Notes under the pieces: model-generated
The model's database searches: none
What the model was told of the DNA's origin: nothing
Seen by the model: the letters and a program-made list of their open reading frames with translations, nothing else
Shown: piece by piece, positions 12,647 through 23,321 of the stretch
Position numbering within the stretch: position 1 is the first letter of the stretch
How the letters are laid out: the number at the start of each line of letters is the position of its first letter
DNA from: Monoraphidium neglectum
Lineage: Eukaryota; Chlorophyta; Chlorophyceae; Sphaeropleales; Selenastraceae
Length of the DNA: 31,006 bases
Direction of reading: 5' to 3'
NCBI RefSeq assembly: GCF_000611645.1
Contig: NW_014013322.1
Coordinates: forward strand, 1-31,006
Position numbers and translations under genes: made by a program

Positions 12647-15638
12647 TGCGCGCGCGCGCTCACAGACCCATCCGGCTGCAGCGCCACGTCTTGCGAGTCA
12701 AGAGCCACAGCCCAGCGCACCTCATTGAGGTTTGACGTGCGCGCCACGGCGGGCGTGTCGCTCTCAGCGTGGTACATGGCCCGGTCCTTGCCGATGAACA
12801 CAAAGGCCTGCACCACCTTGACCATCTCGATGGACACGTACAGGCTGATGGGGATCAGGTAGCCTGGTGCATGCGGCGGCGTGTGGCGGGAGGGGCGGCG
12901 CGAGCCTGGGCCGGACGACGCGACCCTGATGACGGCGCTGGCCGGCAAGCAGCGGCCAGGTGCCCAGACCCCGAGAGCCTCAGCGGGCGCAGTAAGCAGG
13001 TTTGCGCCCAATCAGCATGAGCGGCGCGTGGATCTCACTGTAGAGGATGAAGGACGTGATGAAGTTTGTGACGGCCACCAGCACGGGCTGGGCAGGGTCG
13101 TATTCGCGCGGCACATGGGCAGGGTCCAGGTACCAGTGCCCCGGCATCTCCTTGGCCTGGGATGGGGTGGGGGTAGTTTGTTGTGGGTGTGGTTGGGGGG
13201 CGGCTACATCTCCAATCGAGCCGCAGCCAAGGCAACGTGCAGAGACGCGGCCGTCCTTCCAAGGTGATGCTTGCTGATTGTTTTAGCCAGCGTTTTGTGT
13301 GAAGGCATTCTGGCATCTCAGCCGCCGGCCGTGGTGTGCCGGCTGCCCTACCCAGCCACCCAGCGGCGGTGTCCTGCCCCTTCCTCCCTCCCATCACGTG
13401 CACGCGCACCGTCCAAGACGCGAAGGTGATGCACCCCACGAGGCACATGGCAAACAGCAGGGAGAACATGAAGAGGATGATGCGGTCCACGGTGCGCTCC
13501 ACCTGGGAGCGCTTTGAGGGCGGCTGCGTGGAGTTCATGAAGATCTTGGTGTCGTGGCCTGGGGTGGGTTTGCAGGTCAAGGGGTGGTGTGGAGCGGACG
13601 TGGTTGAGATGTCTAGGGATGCAGGCAACACAAGGTTGACTAGACAGGGCCGCGACGCAGCCAGGCAGCTGATGGGTGGTACGGTGAGTTTTGCATCCAT
13701 GCAAGCTGCCTGTTTCCACGCTTCTGGTGCCTTCCAAGACTGCAGCTCTCCCAACACTTGTGGCCTCTCACCCGCGTAAATGACGAGCCCATACACCCGG
13801 GCGGTGTTGCGCAGGCTGCAACCGCGCAGCAGGATAGCCGCAGGCGGCACCGGCACCACCAGCGGCTCAGCGTTGAGGGGGCTGGGCATCTCCAGGTTGC
13901 CGGTGAAGTGGTACAGCCGGCTGTTGGGCGGCTCACAACGCACGGTAGCCTGGGTGTTGTGGCAACGCAGTGCTGGTGAATTAGTTTGTTGCCCGACCTC
14001 CGCACGAATTTTGGGCAAAGTGCACGCTGCTGGCAGGTAGCTGAAGCTGGTGGGCGCGGGGCCGCCTGTCCCCACACGCGCGCGCCAACGTGGCCGCCCA
14101 GCTGCCCCTTTCCATCGGTCTCGCCCACCGTCAGGCCTCTCAGCGTGTCGCGTGTCAGGTGCTTGGTCTCGTCCAGGGACTTTTTGATCTTGAGGTTGGT
14201 CTCGCCATCCAGCTGCATGGTCTCGATGTAGCACAGGCCGTCCTCGTTCTCAGCGGACAAGAACAGCAGATCCGCCGGGAAGTACTCATCCTGTGGCGCA
14301 GCAGGTGTGCACGTGCGTGTGTTTGTGCGTGCACATACGCGCCCAGGCGCATCCACATACATGCCTGCGCATGCACCTGCGCTACTTTCGGGCGTCAGCA
14401 GGTGCAGTACCCTGGCGCCCACAGCACCACGTTGCTGGGCGGCCGCTGCCCGTCCCTTGCGCCGCACCTTGAACACCGTGATCACGTCCCCCACTTGCAC
14501 GTCCGACCATGTTTTGGTGACAAACCTCTTCTCCCCAGAGTCAAACACCTGCGTTCATGCAATCACAAGACGTCCGCGCCGCATGGTTCCTCGGCTGTGT
14601 ATGGCGCCGTCGGTGAAGCAGTCACAGACGAGGCCAGAGGCCGCGCTGATACCCTTCGCTGCAGCGTAGTCGTCTTGAAGCTGAGATCACACACACCAGC
14701 AGCCGAGCTATTCTGCCACTGCCGCACTTCCCACAGCCACTTCCGCACTCCCGTCTTCAAACCTCGCGCGAAATCCATCGCAAGAGCGCCCACGCCCACG
14801 CCGCAGCAGCTCCCTGCCGGAAAGGGCAGGTAGCGCGCGAGGGGTTGCGCCCGGAGCCGCCCACCTCCACTGCGCGGTTGTTGACCTCCACGTCCTGTCT
14901 GTAGCGCTTGTAGTCCTCCATGGCCTCCTTCATCATGGCTATGCCCAGCACCAGGCCCAGCGGCAGAAAGCTCGTCCATGGCCTGGGAAGAGCAGCACGC
15001 GGTGTTGGCGAGGTGCCAAGAACCAGGAGGCACTGCAGCTCAGCATATCCCCCATGGCCATGGCGCAGTGCGCATTGTTGGAGAGGATGTGCAAATCAGA
15101 AGTCAATGTGGCCCAGCATGTCCACCATGCGGCTGCGGATGCAGCGGCGTGCAGCAGCTGCTGGCGGGCCCTTTGGGGGTGCCACCTTGCGAGGTGCTGC
15201 AGCGGTTTAGCTCACCTGACCGGACTGTACGGCGTCAGTGACAGCGCCGCGTTGAGCGTGAAGTATATATTGGCCACGCGCCTGCATTGAGATTCAGCAA
15301 ACTTTATGAGGGGCCGGAACGCATGCCTGATATCGCCCCACTGCTAAATCAACCATGCAGACTGTTGACCGTCTTCTTTGCCCTCATCCAGCAGCCCGAT
15401 CGGCCCCGCACCTGTACTGCTCGAATAGGGCCTTTGGCAGGAAGGATAGCAGCGTGTACTTGGTTGTGCTGGTCTGGTTGGCGCGGTAGCGCGCCTGCTT
15501 GCCGCCGCCAGGGAGCTGCGTGCGCGAGAGCGAGTGCGCCACCAGCGGAACGTGCGGGAACGACACGATCCGTGTCCCCTCCACGTCTCGGCGTCTGAAA
15601 AGCCTTGCCATAAACCCGCCTGGCCCGCCGTCCTCCAT
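5533..15638 (-). CDS. ALA: P4-type phospholipid-transporting ATPase (aminophospholipid flippase), ALA3-like
   Basis: This is a P4-ATPase, which uses ATP to flip phospholipids to the cytosolic leaflet, usually with a CDC50/ALIS partner, in Golgi, endosome or plasma membrane. I place 24 exons: 15638-15412, 15281-15216, 14982-14865, 14548-14468, 14290-14129, 13949-13772, 13558-13410, 13156-13039, 12863-12721, 12477-12162, 11984-11869, 11702-11565, 11339-11182, 11001-10938, 10740-10600, 10407-10243, 10048-9929, 9729-9547, 9294-9122, 8863-8724, 8454-8342, 8122-7975, 7776-6546 and 6358-5533. They sum to 5274 bases, 1757 codons plus stop. Motifs in order: [14 protein letters not shown] (N-terminus), DGET 192-195, PISL 371-374 in M4, phosphorylated Asp 425 in [22 protein letters not shown] at about 605, [14 protein letters not shown] 856-861 and the last membrane spans to about residue 1123. 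The next 630 residues are a low-complexity tail absent from usual 1100-1250-residue members. An in-frame TAG precedes ATG 15638; Met10 at 15611 is an alternative. Confidence 0.95.
5536..7660 (-). other. Low-complexity C-terminal tail of the flippase
   Basis: After the last membrane span the protein runs on for about 630 residues in two long exons (1231 and 826 bases; the other 22 average about 146). It is rich in Ala and Gly, with runs of Gly near 7150-7190, Ala near 6830-6900 and Gln/His near 5860-5930, plus basic Ser-rich patches such as [20 protein letters not shown]. It is probably disordered and cytosolic. A regulatory role by phosphorylation is inference only. Confidence 0.8.
11389..11463. 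repeat. (GT)n microsatellite in flippase intron
   Basis: A GT-rich tract with GC, AT and TT interruptions, in the intron 11564-11340. On the sense strand of the gene it reads as CA repeats. Confidence 0.93.
12579..12659. repeat. (GT)n/(GC)n microsatellite in flippase intron
   Basis: A nearly pure GT tract of about 50 bases followed by alternating GC and GT, in the intron 12720-12478. The alternating purine-pyrimidine run could adopt Z-DNA. On the sense strand it reads CA/CG and lies 60-140 bases after the 5' splice site. Confidence 0.95.
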
Positions 15639-16287
15639 GGCAAGCCGCGCCGTGCGCGTCTAGAATTTTGCACCCATCCGGCGATCTGCTTAGCTGCCGA
15701 TCATGCCACCAACGCCGTATGGGAATTGTTAAATCACTGTATGCGCATGCGGACCAGCGTGATGCAGCGATGCTGGCCTTTTGAACGCGCCTTTGACCCC
15801 GGGTCTGGCTTCGTTGGCGGAGTGTGAAACAAACAACTGTGCGCTTATGGACGGAAACAAAACTGAGAAATCCTGACGGATGCAGGCAGCGAGCCCTGCG
15901 GCAAAGGTGCGGCTTGGTCCATGCACTGCTGCTTTGGCAGCCGCTGCGTGCTGGTGGCCCAGTTGACAACGGCTGGATGCACCAAACCTTGCTATCAATC
16001 CAAGCGCCATCAACTATGGGGCTGATGTGATAAGTTGCACATTGCAGTGCGTGGTGTCAAAGCGGCTGTCTGATGAAACACAGGCATAACGCCCCGCCGC
16101 CCCCGCTCGCAGAGGCGCACCGCACAGCGACAGTCTGGCGGGAACTGTAGCGTATGCACACACGCTGCACCCTGACGCCCACTGAACTGATATCAACTAG
16201 ACCAAACACCTGACATCTTCCCCCTCACACCTGCCTAAAAACGAAAACTCTCCACCCAGATGAACGTGCGCCCTCAGCAGAGTGCGG
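15639..16287. other. Intergenic region: flippase promoter side and reductase 3' flank
   Basis: About 650 bases between the reductase stop and the flippase start, both on minus. No supported reading frame was found. I found no TGTAA on the minus strand, so the poly(A) signal of the reductase is not identified; a TGCAA variant near 16035 is possible. Confidence 0.6.
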
Positions 16288-18947
16288 TTACCCAGGCAGT
16301 GAGCTGCCGCAAGCGACGTGCACCATGTCCTCCACCTTCACTATTTTCTCTCGCGGCTTCCCCTCGGCGGCTCCGCGCCGCACCTCCTCCGCGTCTATCC
16401 GCTGCCACCCGCCCCAGTCCACCGCACGCACGCACCGCTCGGCAAGCAGCCGGCGCAGGCCGGGCCCCCCAGCCACCTCCGCAGCCGGCGGCGCTGACAG
16501 GTCGTGCGCGATGCACTCCACCGTCTCGTCAGCGTCCATGGAGTTGGTGCCAATGATGCCAGTCGGGCCGCGCTTGATCCAGCCGCAGACGTAAAGGCCG
16601 GGGTCGGCTTCGCTCCCGCCCTTCTCTGTGCGTGTGCGAAGCGAGCGCAGAGGCTGTGTTTGGTCGACGCGCCCTGCAGGCACTTTGGACCCCTGCTTCA
16701 AATGCAGCGGCGCCCTCTCTGTTTTAACTCGGTCAGACAGACACCCTTCCCCGCTAGTCCAGAAATCCTACTACATCCGAGCTCCCAGACCCCAGTGACA
16801 CCCACCTTTGAGCACGCGCCCAGCCCTGTTGGGGATGACGCCAGCGCGTGCGTCGAACGCGGCGCCCTCTAGCTGCAGCGACTTGTAGCCAATGCTCTTG
16901 AGGACGAGCTGGCATTCGTGTGTCTCAAACTCGCCTGTCCCCACCGCCACCATGCCGCCGCCAGGCAACACCTGAAGCTGCGTGCGCTCAACGCGCACGG
17001 CGCTAGCAGCGCCGGACGTGTCAGCGACAACCTCCACAGGGTTTCGGTAGAACTGGAAGTGTAGATGCCGGTCGGCGTTGAGCGGCTGCGATGCGGCTGC
17101 CTTGAACGGCAAGTTCCATCGGGCGGTGTGTGTATGTTCACGGGGAAGGGTGAGTGTTTAATCTCTCTACTCTGGCAGCGGTAGCACGCGGCTTTGAGCT
17201 CACAGCCGGTCCCTGAGCCTTGATCCTGCACCCATTCATTCGCATTGGCCCCTCGCTTCGGACAGCAGTGCCTCACCTGAGATATGAGGTCATACATGCG
17301 CCGCCGCATGCGCACTGCCTTCATCTGCGCCTCGTCACCAGCCGACACCGCCATCTGGTCGGCGGGCGCGTGGACGGCCACGTGGCCCAGCTTAACCAGC
17401 TCCTTCAGCTCCTTGGGCGTGCAGGCAGCCTTGCAAGGGCATGTTTGAGGCGGCGACACGGGTCAGCTTGAGGCTTCTTGGATACAAACCCTCAGGCAGT
17501 CAGCCATGATGACCACATCAAAAAAACTCTCGCCGCTCAGCAAGACAGCCAGCCAGGCGAGACACACCTGACAACAACCCACCAAGTCGGCCGCCGAAAC
17601 AGGCAACCACATACCAATGGTGCAGACGGGCGCAAACACTCTTGCCTGAACATCCTCACCTGCACAGGGCCCCTACGTGCAAAGATGTGCACCCGCTTCA
17701 CCCTGCTGCCCCCCGCCAGCTGCGACATGGCATGCGCAGCGATGTCCGTCACAGCTAGCTCGCTGGGCCTCCGCAGCAGCACACGCGCGCAGTCCAAGGC
17801 GACGTTGCCGATGCCGCAGATTGCGACGGTCTCCACCTTGGACAGGTCGACGGGCAGCTGGGTGGCATCGGGGTGGCCGTTGTACCACCACACAAACTCA
17901 CGCGCAGCGAAAACACCTGAAGAGGACTCGCCGGGGACGTTGAGAGGGCGGTCGCTCTCGGCACCATAAGCCAGCACCACCTGCGGTGCCCAAGCGGATG
18001 CGTTGGATGTTCAGGGAACGGGGGCTCGCGGGGTTTAGGAAGTAGAGAAGGCGAGGTGGTTGTTCTGGGTGCCAAGACTGGCACGCCGCGTCCAGCGCTA
18101 CTTCCCAACCACGCAACCCTGGGGTCGCCGACAAATGTGATTTGTTGCAATTGGTCGGCGCTGCTGGTGGGCACGATTTGTAACAGGCGCGGGCGCACCA
18201 GACCAACAAGCACACCGCATGGTAGATTCGCCGCAGCTCGGCCAGGGTAACATCTCCGCCGACGTTGACATTGCCCAGGTAAGCGACCCGAGGGTCCAGG
18301 CAGGTCTGGGCAAACTGATTGATCACATTCTGGAGAGCCAGGACAGGTCGGGGCAGTAAGGAGATCACTGTGCAATGAAATTCATCATGCCCTTTAGAAT
18401 CTCTGTGCGGCTCGGTAGCGTGTTGGATGCTGTGGCATCACGTTGCTTTGGATAGCTCACTTCCTTATCCACAGTCCACATGAATTGTTGGGGCAGTACA
18501 AAATCCTCAAAGCAGCGCGTGCAGTACCCAGCAGCTCGCTGCCAAATAACTGCACCTTTGTGTCGGCATGGTCAGGAGCGACGCCTGAGCGCACCAGCCC
18601 AAAGGGCGTGGGCAGCCGGTCCTGAGACAGCGCGATGCGAGCAATTAGACAGGCCTTCTGCTGCTTTATATGACAATGCAGCGGCATCACACCTCCCTAG
18701 TGACCCACCAGAACATCTACTTGAATGTCGTTGCCGTACTTCTTGAGCAGCTTCGAGTGCCAAGGAGGCTCATGAGGACGGTGAGGTCCACGGCAGCAAT
18801 CGCAGTGAGCGCCGCGCCTGCGCAGCACACGCTCACCTTCTCAGCAGTGTACAGCCCCGCGGGCCCACTACCTACGATACAGACTTGTAATGGGATCTGT
18901 TGTGCTGCAGAGGAAAGCAAGCGCTGCGCGGTGCGGAAGAGCACCAT
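16288..18947 (-). CDS. MFDR: Mitochondrial NADPH:adrenodoxin/ferredoxin oxidoreductase
   Basis: This FAD enzyme passes electrons from NADPH to a mitochondrial [2Fe-2S] ferredoxin; in plants it supports iron-sulfur cluster and biotin synthesis. Eight exons join in frame: 18947-18837, 18750-18709, 18621-18556, 18329-18216, 17980-17660, 17429-17277, 17100-16806 and 16625-16288, giving 479 codons, the usual family length. Residues 1-18 (MVLFRTAQRLLSSAAQQ) look like a mitochondrial targeting peptide, with Arg, Ser and Ala and no acids. FAD site GSGPAG is at 26-31, DRLPTPFGLVRSGVAPDH at 52-69, the NADP-binding GIGNVALDCAR at 167-177, RRGPVQ at 213-218 and the C-terminal GLYVCGWIKRGPTGIIGTN at 377-395. 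The C-terminal DWGGWQRID and KPREK blocks are also typical. ATG 18947 is chosen because the same frame has only a GTG further upstream (18983). GIGNV replaces the more usual GQGNV; this seems a tolerated change. Confidence 0.95.
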
Positions 18948-19609
18948 GCGATCTACGCGATCTGATAGCGATAGCCGTGACACAGCGATGCTTGAGTTTC
19001 AAGAACAAAACCGCATTCATTTTTTTCTGGCATGCGCTTGCACGCAGGTCAGCGATTAATACACGACTTGGCTGCCGCCATGTGCGATCCAGTCCAAGCA
19101 CCCGCATCAATGAAGCCCATCCAATTGACAAGCGTTGAAGAATATTAAGTACCAACAGCAAGACGCATGTAATTGAGCTTGACACGGATCATTTTAAGCT
19201 GCCACCAGGATGGTAGCTGGGATTTGCACAAGGACGGTGACCAGAGAAGTGAAACACCTCCACGGCACATCTGCCTTACAGACGGCTGCTTTGCAGCAGC
19301 GACCACATCAACAACAAATGCGAATGGTACAAGGTTGAGTGCACTCCGTCGCAGCATGCAAACAATGACGAGAGTTGAGGACCGCAGGTTGATACCGCAG
19401 GGCGCCTGGAGTGGTCGCGACCGCCACCGCACACGGCAGATGTAGCCAGCAGCAGTTGGCTCAAAGCGATTTGAGTATCCCCACCACAAAGATATTCTTG
19501 ACAGATTATAGCACCGCTGGCCAATACGGCTGGTTGGATGTCTGCACGTGGCAGAGAGCAGAGCACAGGGCGGATAGCAGATCAGCTGTGTGGCAGTGCT
19601 GGGCAGTGT
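18948..19609. other. 5' flank of the reductase gene, holding repeat copy A
   Basis: The stretch lies between the reductase start codon and the stop of the next candidate gene. It holds the reductase promoter and most of a diverged repeat (about 19085-19560). The minus strand has TGTAA at 19280-19276, a possible poly(A) signal for the candidate gene upstream. I see no supported gene here. Confidence 0.5.
19085..19560. repeat. Diverged direct repeat, copy A
   Basis: Read on plus, this matches 20770-21060 by eye at roughly 70% with small gaps. Shared landmarks are the word TACCAACAGCAAG (19151 and 20819), AAGCTGCCACCAGG (19196 and 20866), GCAGCGACC and ACAAGGTTGAG, and the word GTCTGCACGTGGCAG at the far end (19540 and 21038). 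Both copies have the same orientation. The nature of the repeat is unknown: a transposon remnant or a duplicated promoter. Confidence 0.7.
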
Positions 19610-20132
19610 TCAGACAAGAAATGAGGCAGAAACACTGGTTTGCACAGCAGCGTGCCCCTCGCCGTCCTGCCCTGCTAGCTTTGATGCCAGGCCTGCCAGT
19701 GGAGCTTGGCGGGCAGCAAAGGCACGTCCGCTGCGTGGCGGCGGCTGCGTCGGCTCGGGTGCCAGCAGTGCATCATCGTCATCGTCAATGTCATCATCAC
19801 GAGCCACCTGCGCCGCGGCGGCAACAGGGGCGGCAGTGGTGAGAGTGCTGTCCTGCGCACCCACAGCACAATGCAGCAGAGGGCGGCGGTGCGCACGCTG
19901 CTGACTTGAATTATGACCCCCAGTCATATGAGCCAGCGCCTTGCATGCCACACAAACTGCACGGGCCTGCGCACCCACAGCACTCCCGGGCGCCAGCCGC
20001 TCAGCCGCGCTGCTAGCTGCCGTGCCGCTGCGGCTGCTTGCGAGTCCTCCCAATCCTCACGGTCTACTTCAAGCTGCAGCCAGGTCTTGCCCGCGTATTG
20101 CTCCACGCCGCCTGCGGCATATCGCTGCGCTC

Positions 20133-20187
<55 letters not shown>

Positions 20188-20580
20188 ATGCCGCTGTTGC
20201 TGCTGCGGAACCACCGCATCTGGTACGGCGCTCTCCACCACTGACTGGTTGGTAACATCCAATGCAAGATGCCCTGCTGTGGCGAGCTTCCCGCTGCCTC
20301 CCTGCTTTGCCTGCCACTGTTCATGCTGGTCGACGGGCAGGTCACACGATGCGTGGCGCAGCTTCGCCGCCGCAAAGCGAACAGCGCTGTCAGCTGCGGC
20401 TGGGGCCGCGTTTGTATTGGTGATATTCCCGAAGGCCTTTCTCGCGCTCAAAGGCGCCACCTTGAGGCGAGGTCCGCCCTGCCGAGCTTGCTTCACCTTG
20501 TTGTTGAGGGCGGGACCCAACTCCACGTTCTCGTCCTGCAGTTGTCGATGTGGATGCAGCAGCTGCCCAGCGTTCTCCAT
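19610..20580 (-). CDS. Candidate small protein with D-box-like motif, poly-Gln and acidic segment (possible securin-like)
   Basis: No firm family match. Two exons, 20580-19975 and 19807-19610, join in frame through a GT-AG intron of 167 bases to give 267 codons. The start ATG is at 20580 (MENAGQLLHP). A DEN sequence (residues 16-18) sits where a KEN box might, and RKAFGNITN (47-55) fits the destruction-box pattern RxxLxxxxN with Phe for Leu. That order, KEN-like then D-box near the N-terminus, is typical of anaphase-promoting-complex substrates such as securins and mitotic cyclins; no cyclin box is present. A run of about 18 Gln follows near residues 131-149, then a DREDWEDSQ patch. Exon 2 opens with the acidic RDDDIDDDDDALLAPEPTQ. 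Composition is disordered overall. The gene could also be a chance open frame: no conserved domain supports it, and the splice join is my inference. Confidence 0.42.
20134..20187. repeat. (CTG)18 trinucleotide repeat
   Basis: Eighteen perfect CTG units on plus. On minus they read CAG and encode the poly-Gln run of the candidate gene at 19610-20580. Length is likely to vary among strains. Confidence 0.97.
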
Positions 20581-20769
20581 GGGGATGCGCTTCCGTGGAG
20601 ATGGGCCCGCGATCACATGTCGAGCTGGCGGTCTGCTGGATTGAAATTGCGCTGAGGGTGCGTATCAGGGTACATCATACCGCATTGTAAGAAACATACC
20701 GTACACCTCCAAGACAGTCGTGCAGCCATGCACGGTGGTGCCATGCAGTCCAGTACCGTACTGTATCAT

Positions 20770-21060
20770 CCCGTGGTGGACGAGTCCATCCATTCGCCAA
20801 GGCATTGGAGAGTAAGAAGTACCAACAGCAAGCAACACATGATTGGGATCAACATGGATGATCTTCAAGCTGCCACCAGGACGGTAGCCAAGGCAGAGAC
20901 GTGGACCTCGACAGCACACCTGCTTTGCAAAAAGCTGCTCCACAGCAGCGACCCACATGTACAACATATGCCAATGCTACAAGGTTGAGGAACACTTGAA
21001 ATTCTACAGCACTGATGGCCAACAGCGGCGAGCGCAGGTCTGCACGTGGCAGTCGTGCTG
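20770..21060. repeat. Diverged direct repeat, copy B
   Basis: Same orientation and same word order as copy A (19085-19560). Its shared TACCAACAGCAAG word lies about 240 bases upstream of the minus-strand ATG at 20580; in copy A the same word lies about 205 bases upstream of ATG 18947. The two copies therefore flank the candidate gene. Confidence 0.7.
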
Positions 21061-23321
21061 CCATGACGGCTTCCTCAGCGACAAGCAGCAAGCTGCCCTC
21101 ATTAGTGGCAGCAGCACCTCGGCACGCGCTGCCCCGGACAGCTGCCACCACCCCAACCACCATCACCACCGAGCTCAGACTGCGCACCAACACCCACGAC
21201 CATGCATCAGCGTGCACAAACAACCACGCCGCCGGCGCCAAGCCCGCCCCACCCAACTCAAGCGAAACGCCACCGCCGCCGGCCAAGCAGACTGTCACCC
21301 CTCATCGCAAGCAAGGTGGTGTGAGCTTGCTCCAAATGTCGTTCTTGTGGCCACCACCTTAACAGACCTGCGCATAATCCTTCCAACAAAAGGATTTCCA
21401 TCCCAATGTACCGAACAGTTGGCCAGGTTATTAGCTGCGGCAACCAGGAGAACAAGCCAGGCTCAAGGCCAGCCTGCTGGCAGGTCAGCAGGTCGCGCTT
21501 CGTTGCCAGTAACGGCGCCACTGACCAACAGCCAAGGGTCGCAGCGTCACGCTGCGACCATTGCTTTCGTGCGCCCCCAACTGTGGTGGTATTCACCAGC
21601 ATGATGCCCCCGCCTTGACGTCAGCCATAAGCAGCTACAAGGGCGGCAGGGAGGCTGCAACCAAACTGCACCACGCAGAGGCGGCGCGCACTGCTCCCAT
21701 TGGTGACAGCTGCAAGGACCGAGACTGCAGCAAGGGTGGAGCATGCTGGCACCAGCACGGGCAGGCAATTCCTCTGCACTCCCTCCGTTGCTTGGAAAAG
21801 TTGCATGCGATATATACAGGTGGTGTTGGCGGAAGATTGGCACGGGAGGCACCCCATCTCGCTCAAGGCAGGGGCTGGGGGCTATTCGCCATGATATGCT
21901 TGGTATGTGCGGGGTTGCCTTAATGAAGCAATTGATGAACTGACTTGTTCAGCTCTCCAAAGCATGGTATGAACTGGGGCACTGCATTGTTGCTCGCTGC
22001 GTGTCTCTGCACCATCGCTGCCCAGTGCGTGCAGAGAGCCAGACGTTGGCCATCACTACCGGGTGTAGGCAGTACGTCTCAAGGTTTGTGCTGCGGTGTC
22101 AAATCCAGCTATGCCTGCCGGCGGGGTGCACATGATGGTGACGCACTTTCCAGCCAGCACCACCCATCCTCGCTCCCCCTGGGTCGCTGGTGATGCTGGT
22201 CCAATGCTCCCAGACGGACCGCCTTTTTGTGGTGAAGAAGTGATGTTACTCATGATCATGAATTTTTTAGGCGCTTTTGAAGCACGAGAGCGCTGACTTG
22301 ACCACGCCGGCGCGCCGCTCTGCGCACTGCCGTAGTTTCCGATCAATCCCGATCAAATCCCGGGTGGCACGCATGAGTAAGTATCGGAGACGGGGACGCG
22401 GGCGCGCGCAGCTCATGTCTACATTGACTGAATCTCGATTGTTCTCATCCGCTCGCAGCGGGCTCTTGTGCCTGGCCCGCCAAGTTGGTGTTGACACTGT
22501 CCGCACCTGCCGAGTGCCTGCAGGTGAACCCGGCTCAGTAGGCTAGATCACGCCATTGATGCAAAAAAGTCTTTAATTTGATTACGTTGCTTGCTCGATA
22601 CGTGCCATTTACGAGATCGGCACCCTTGTTGTTGTTGCGACCTTGTCGAGCGGCGACTTTCTAGTGGTGCGCGAGGCTTCAAAAGGTTATTAAAGGTATA
22701 TCGAGCGCGTAACATCCAACAAACGGCTGTTCCTCAGCGTCGGCATGGGGCCAGGAGACTGGACAAAGCCACACCCTTGACTCGGGCCACCTGAAAGGTG
22801 CGCCCCTTTCGATTCAACAATTTTAAGGCCCTGTACATGCGCGGAGCGCTGTGCGGAGGGCCGCAGCTCCACGCCGTTCCGATGTTGGGGCGCATGTTGA
22901 GCGTCTGGCTGCAGCGCCTGGCGTCCCTCTGGCGCCTTGCCTCGGCCGCTCGAGGCGGTGGTTGAGGAGCAACAGAGGTGCTCCGTGGACTTCTTTGGGT
23001 CCACGGCACCATGCTTGGAGGGTGCAGAGTGCTCTGCTGCGCAGAAGCGGGCACACAGGCGGAGTGTGCAAGGGCTCGGGCTGCAGCAGGCGGCCGCTGC
23101 CTGCCCCCCCCCCCCCACACACCCAAAGTCTTGCCTTGCAACAGACAGCGTGTACACATCGCATCCATCCTGCCCTGTCTTTCCTTCTTTTACCGTACAG
23201 AGTCAGCCGGCCAGCCCGGGCGCCCCGTGCAGCCGCTGGCTGCGTCAGCGGCGGCGCCCAGGTGCCAGTGCGGCGACGCAGGCCTGCTGCTGCGGCTGCT
23301 GCTGCTGCCCAGGCCGGCGCG
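21061..23321. other. Gene-poor intergenic region between divergent gene blocks
   Basis: This stretch separates the minus-strand block from the plus-strand block. Open frames here are short or compositionally odd, and none shows a domain I know. An AT-rich motif, ATTAAAGGTATAT at about 22687-22699, is TATA-like and sits about 630 bases before the EPL1 start. A run of ten or more C lies near 23106-23117. The frame of EPL1 is open upstream back to 22851, so part of this may be 5' UTR or an N-terminal extension. No tRNA or rRNA was seen. Confidence 0.5.

Noticed and set aside
18948..18983. Upstream start of the reductase at 18983
   Set aside because: The codon there is GTG, not ATG. ATG 18947 begins a good mitochondrial targeting peptide.
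20957..21604. Plus-strand open frame of 215 codons
   Set aside because: Composition is His/Ala/Thr-rich with no domain, it overlaps repeat copy B, and no splice or start context supports it.
22515..22535. A string resembling the 3' end of 18S rRNA (GCAGGTGAACC)
   Set aside because: Only about a dozen bases match, with no rRNA sequence on either side.
22373..22546. Small plus-strand open frame of 57 codons starting MSKYRRRGRG
   Set aside because: It has Arg-rich and hydrophobic parts, but no relative that I recognise and no further evidence of expression.
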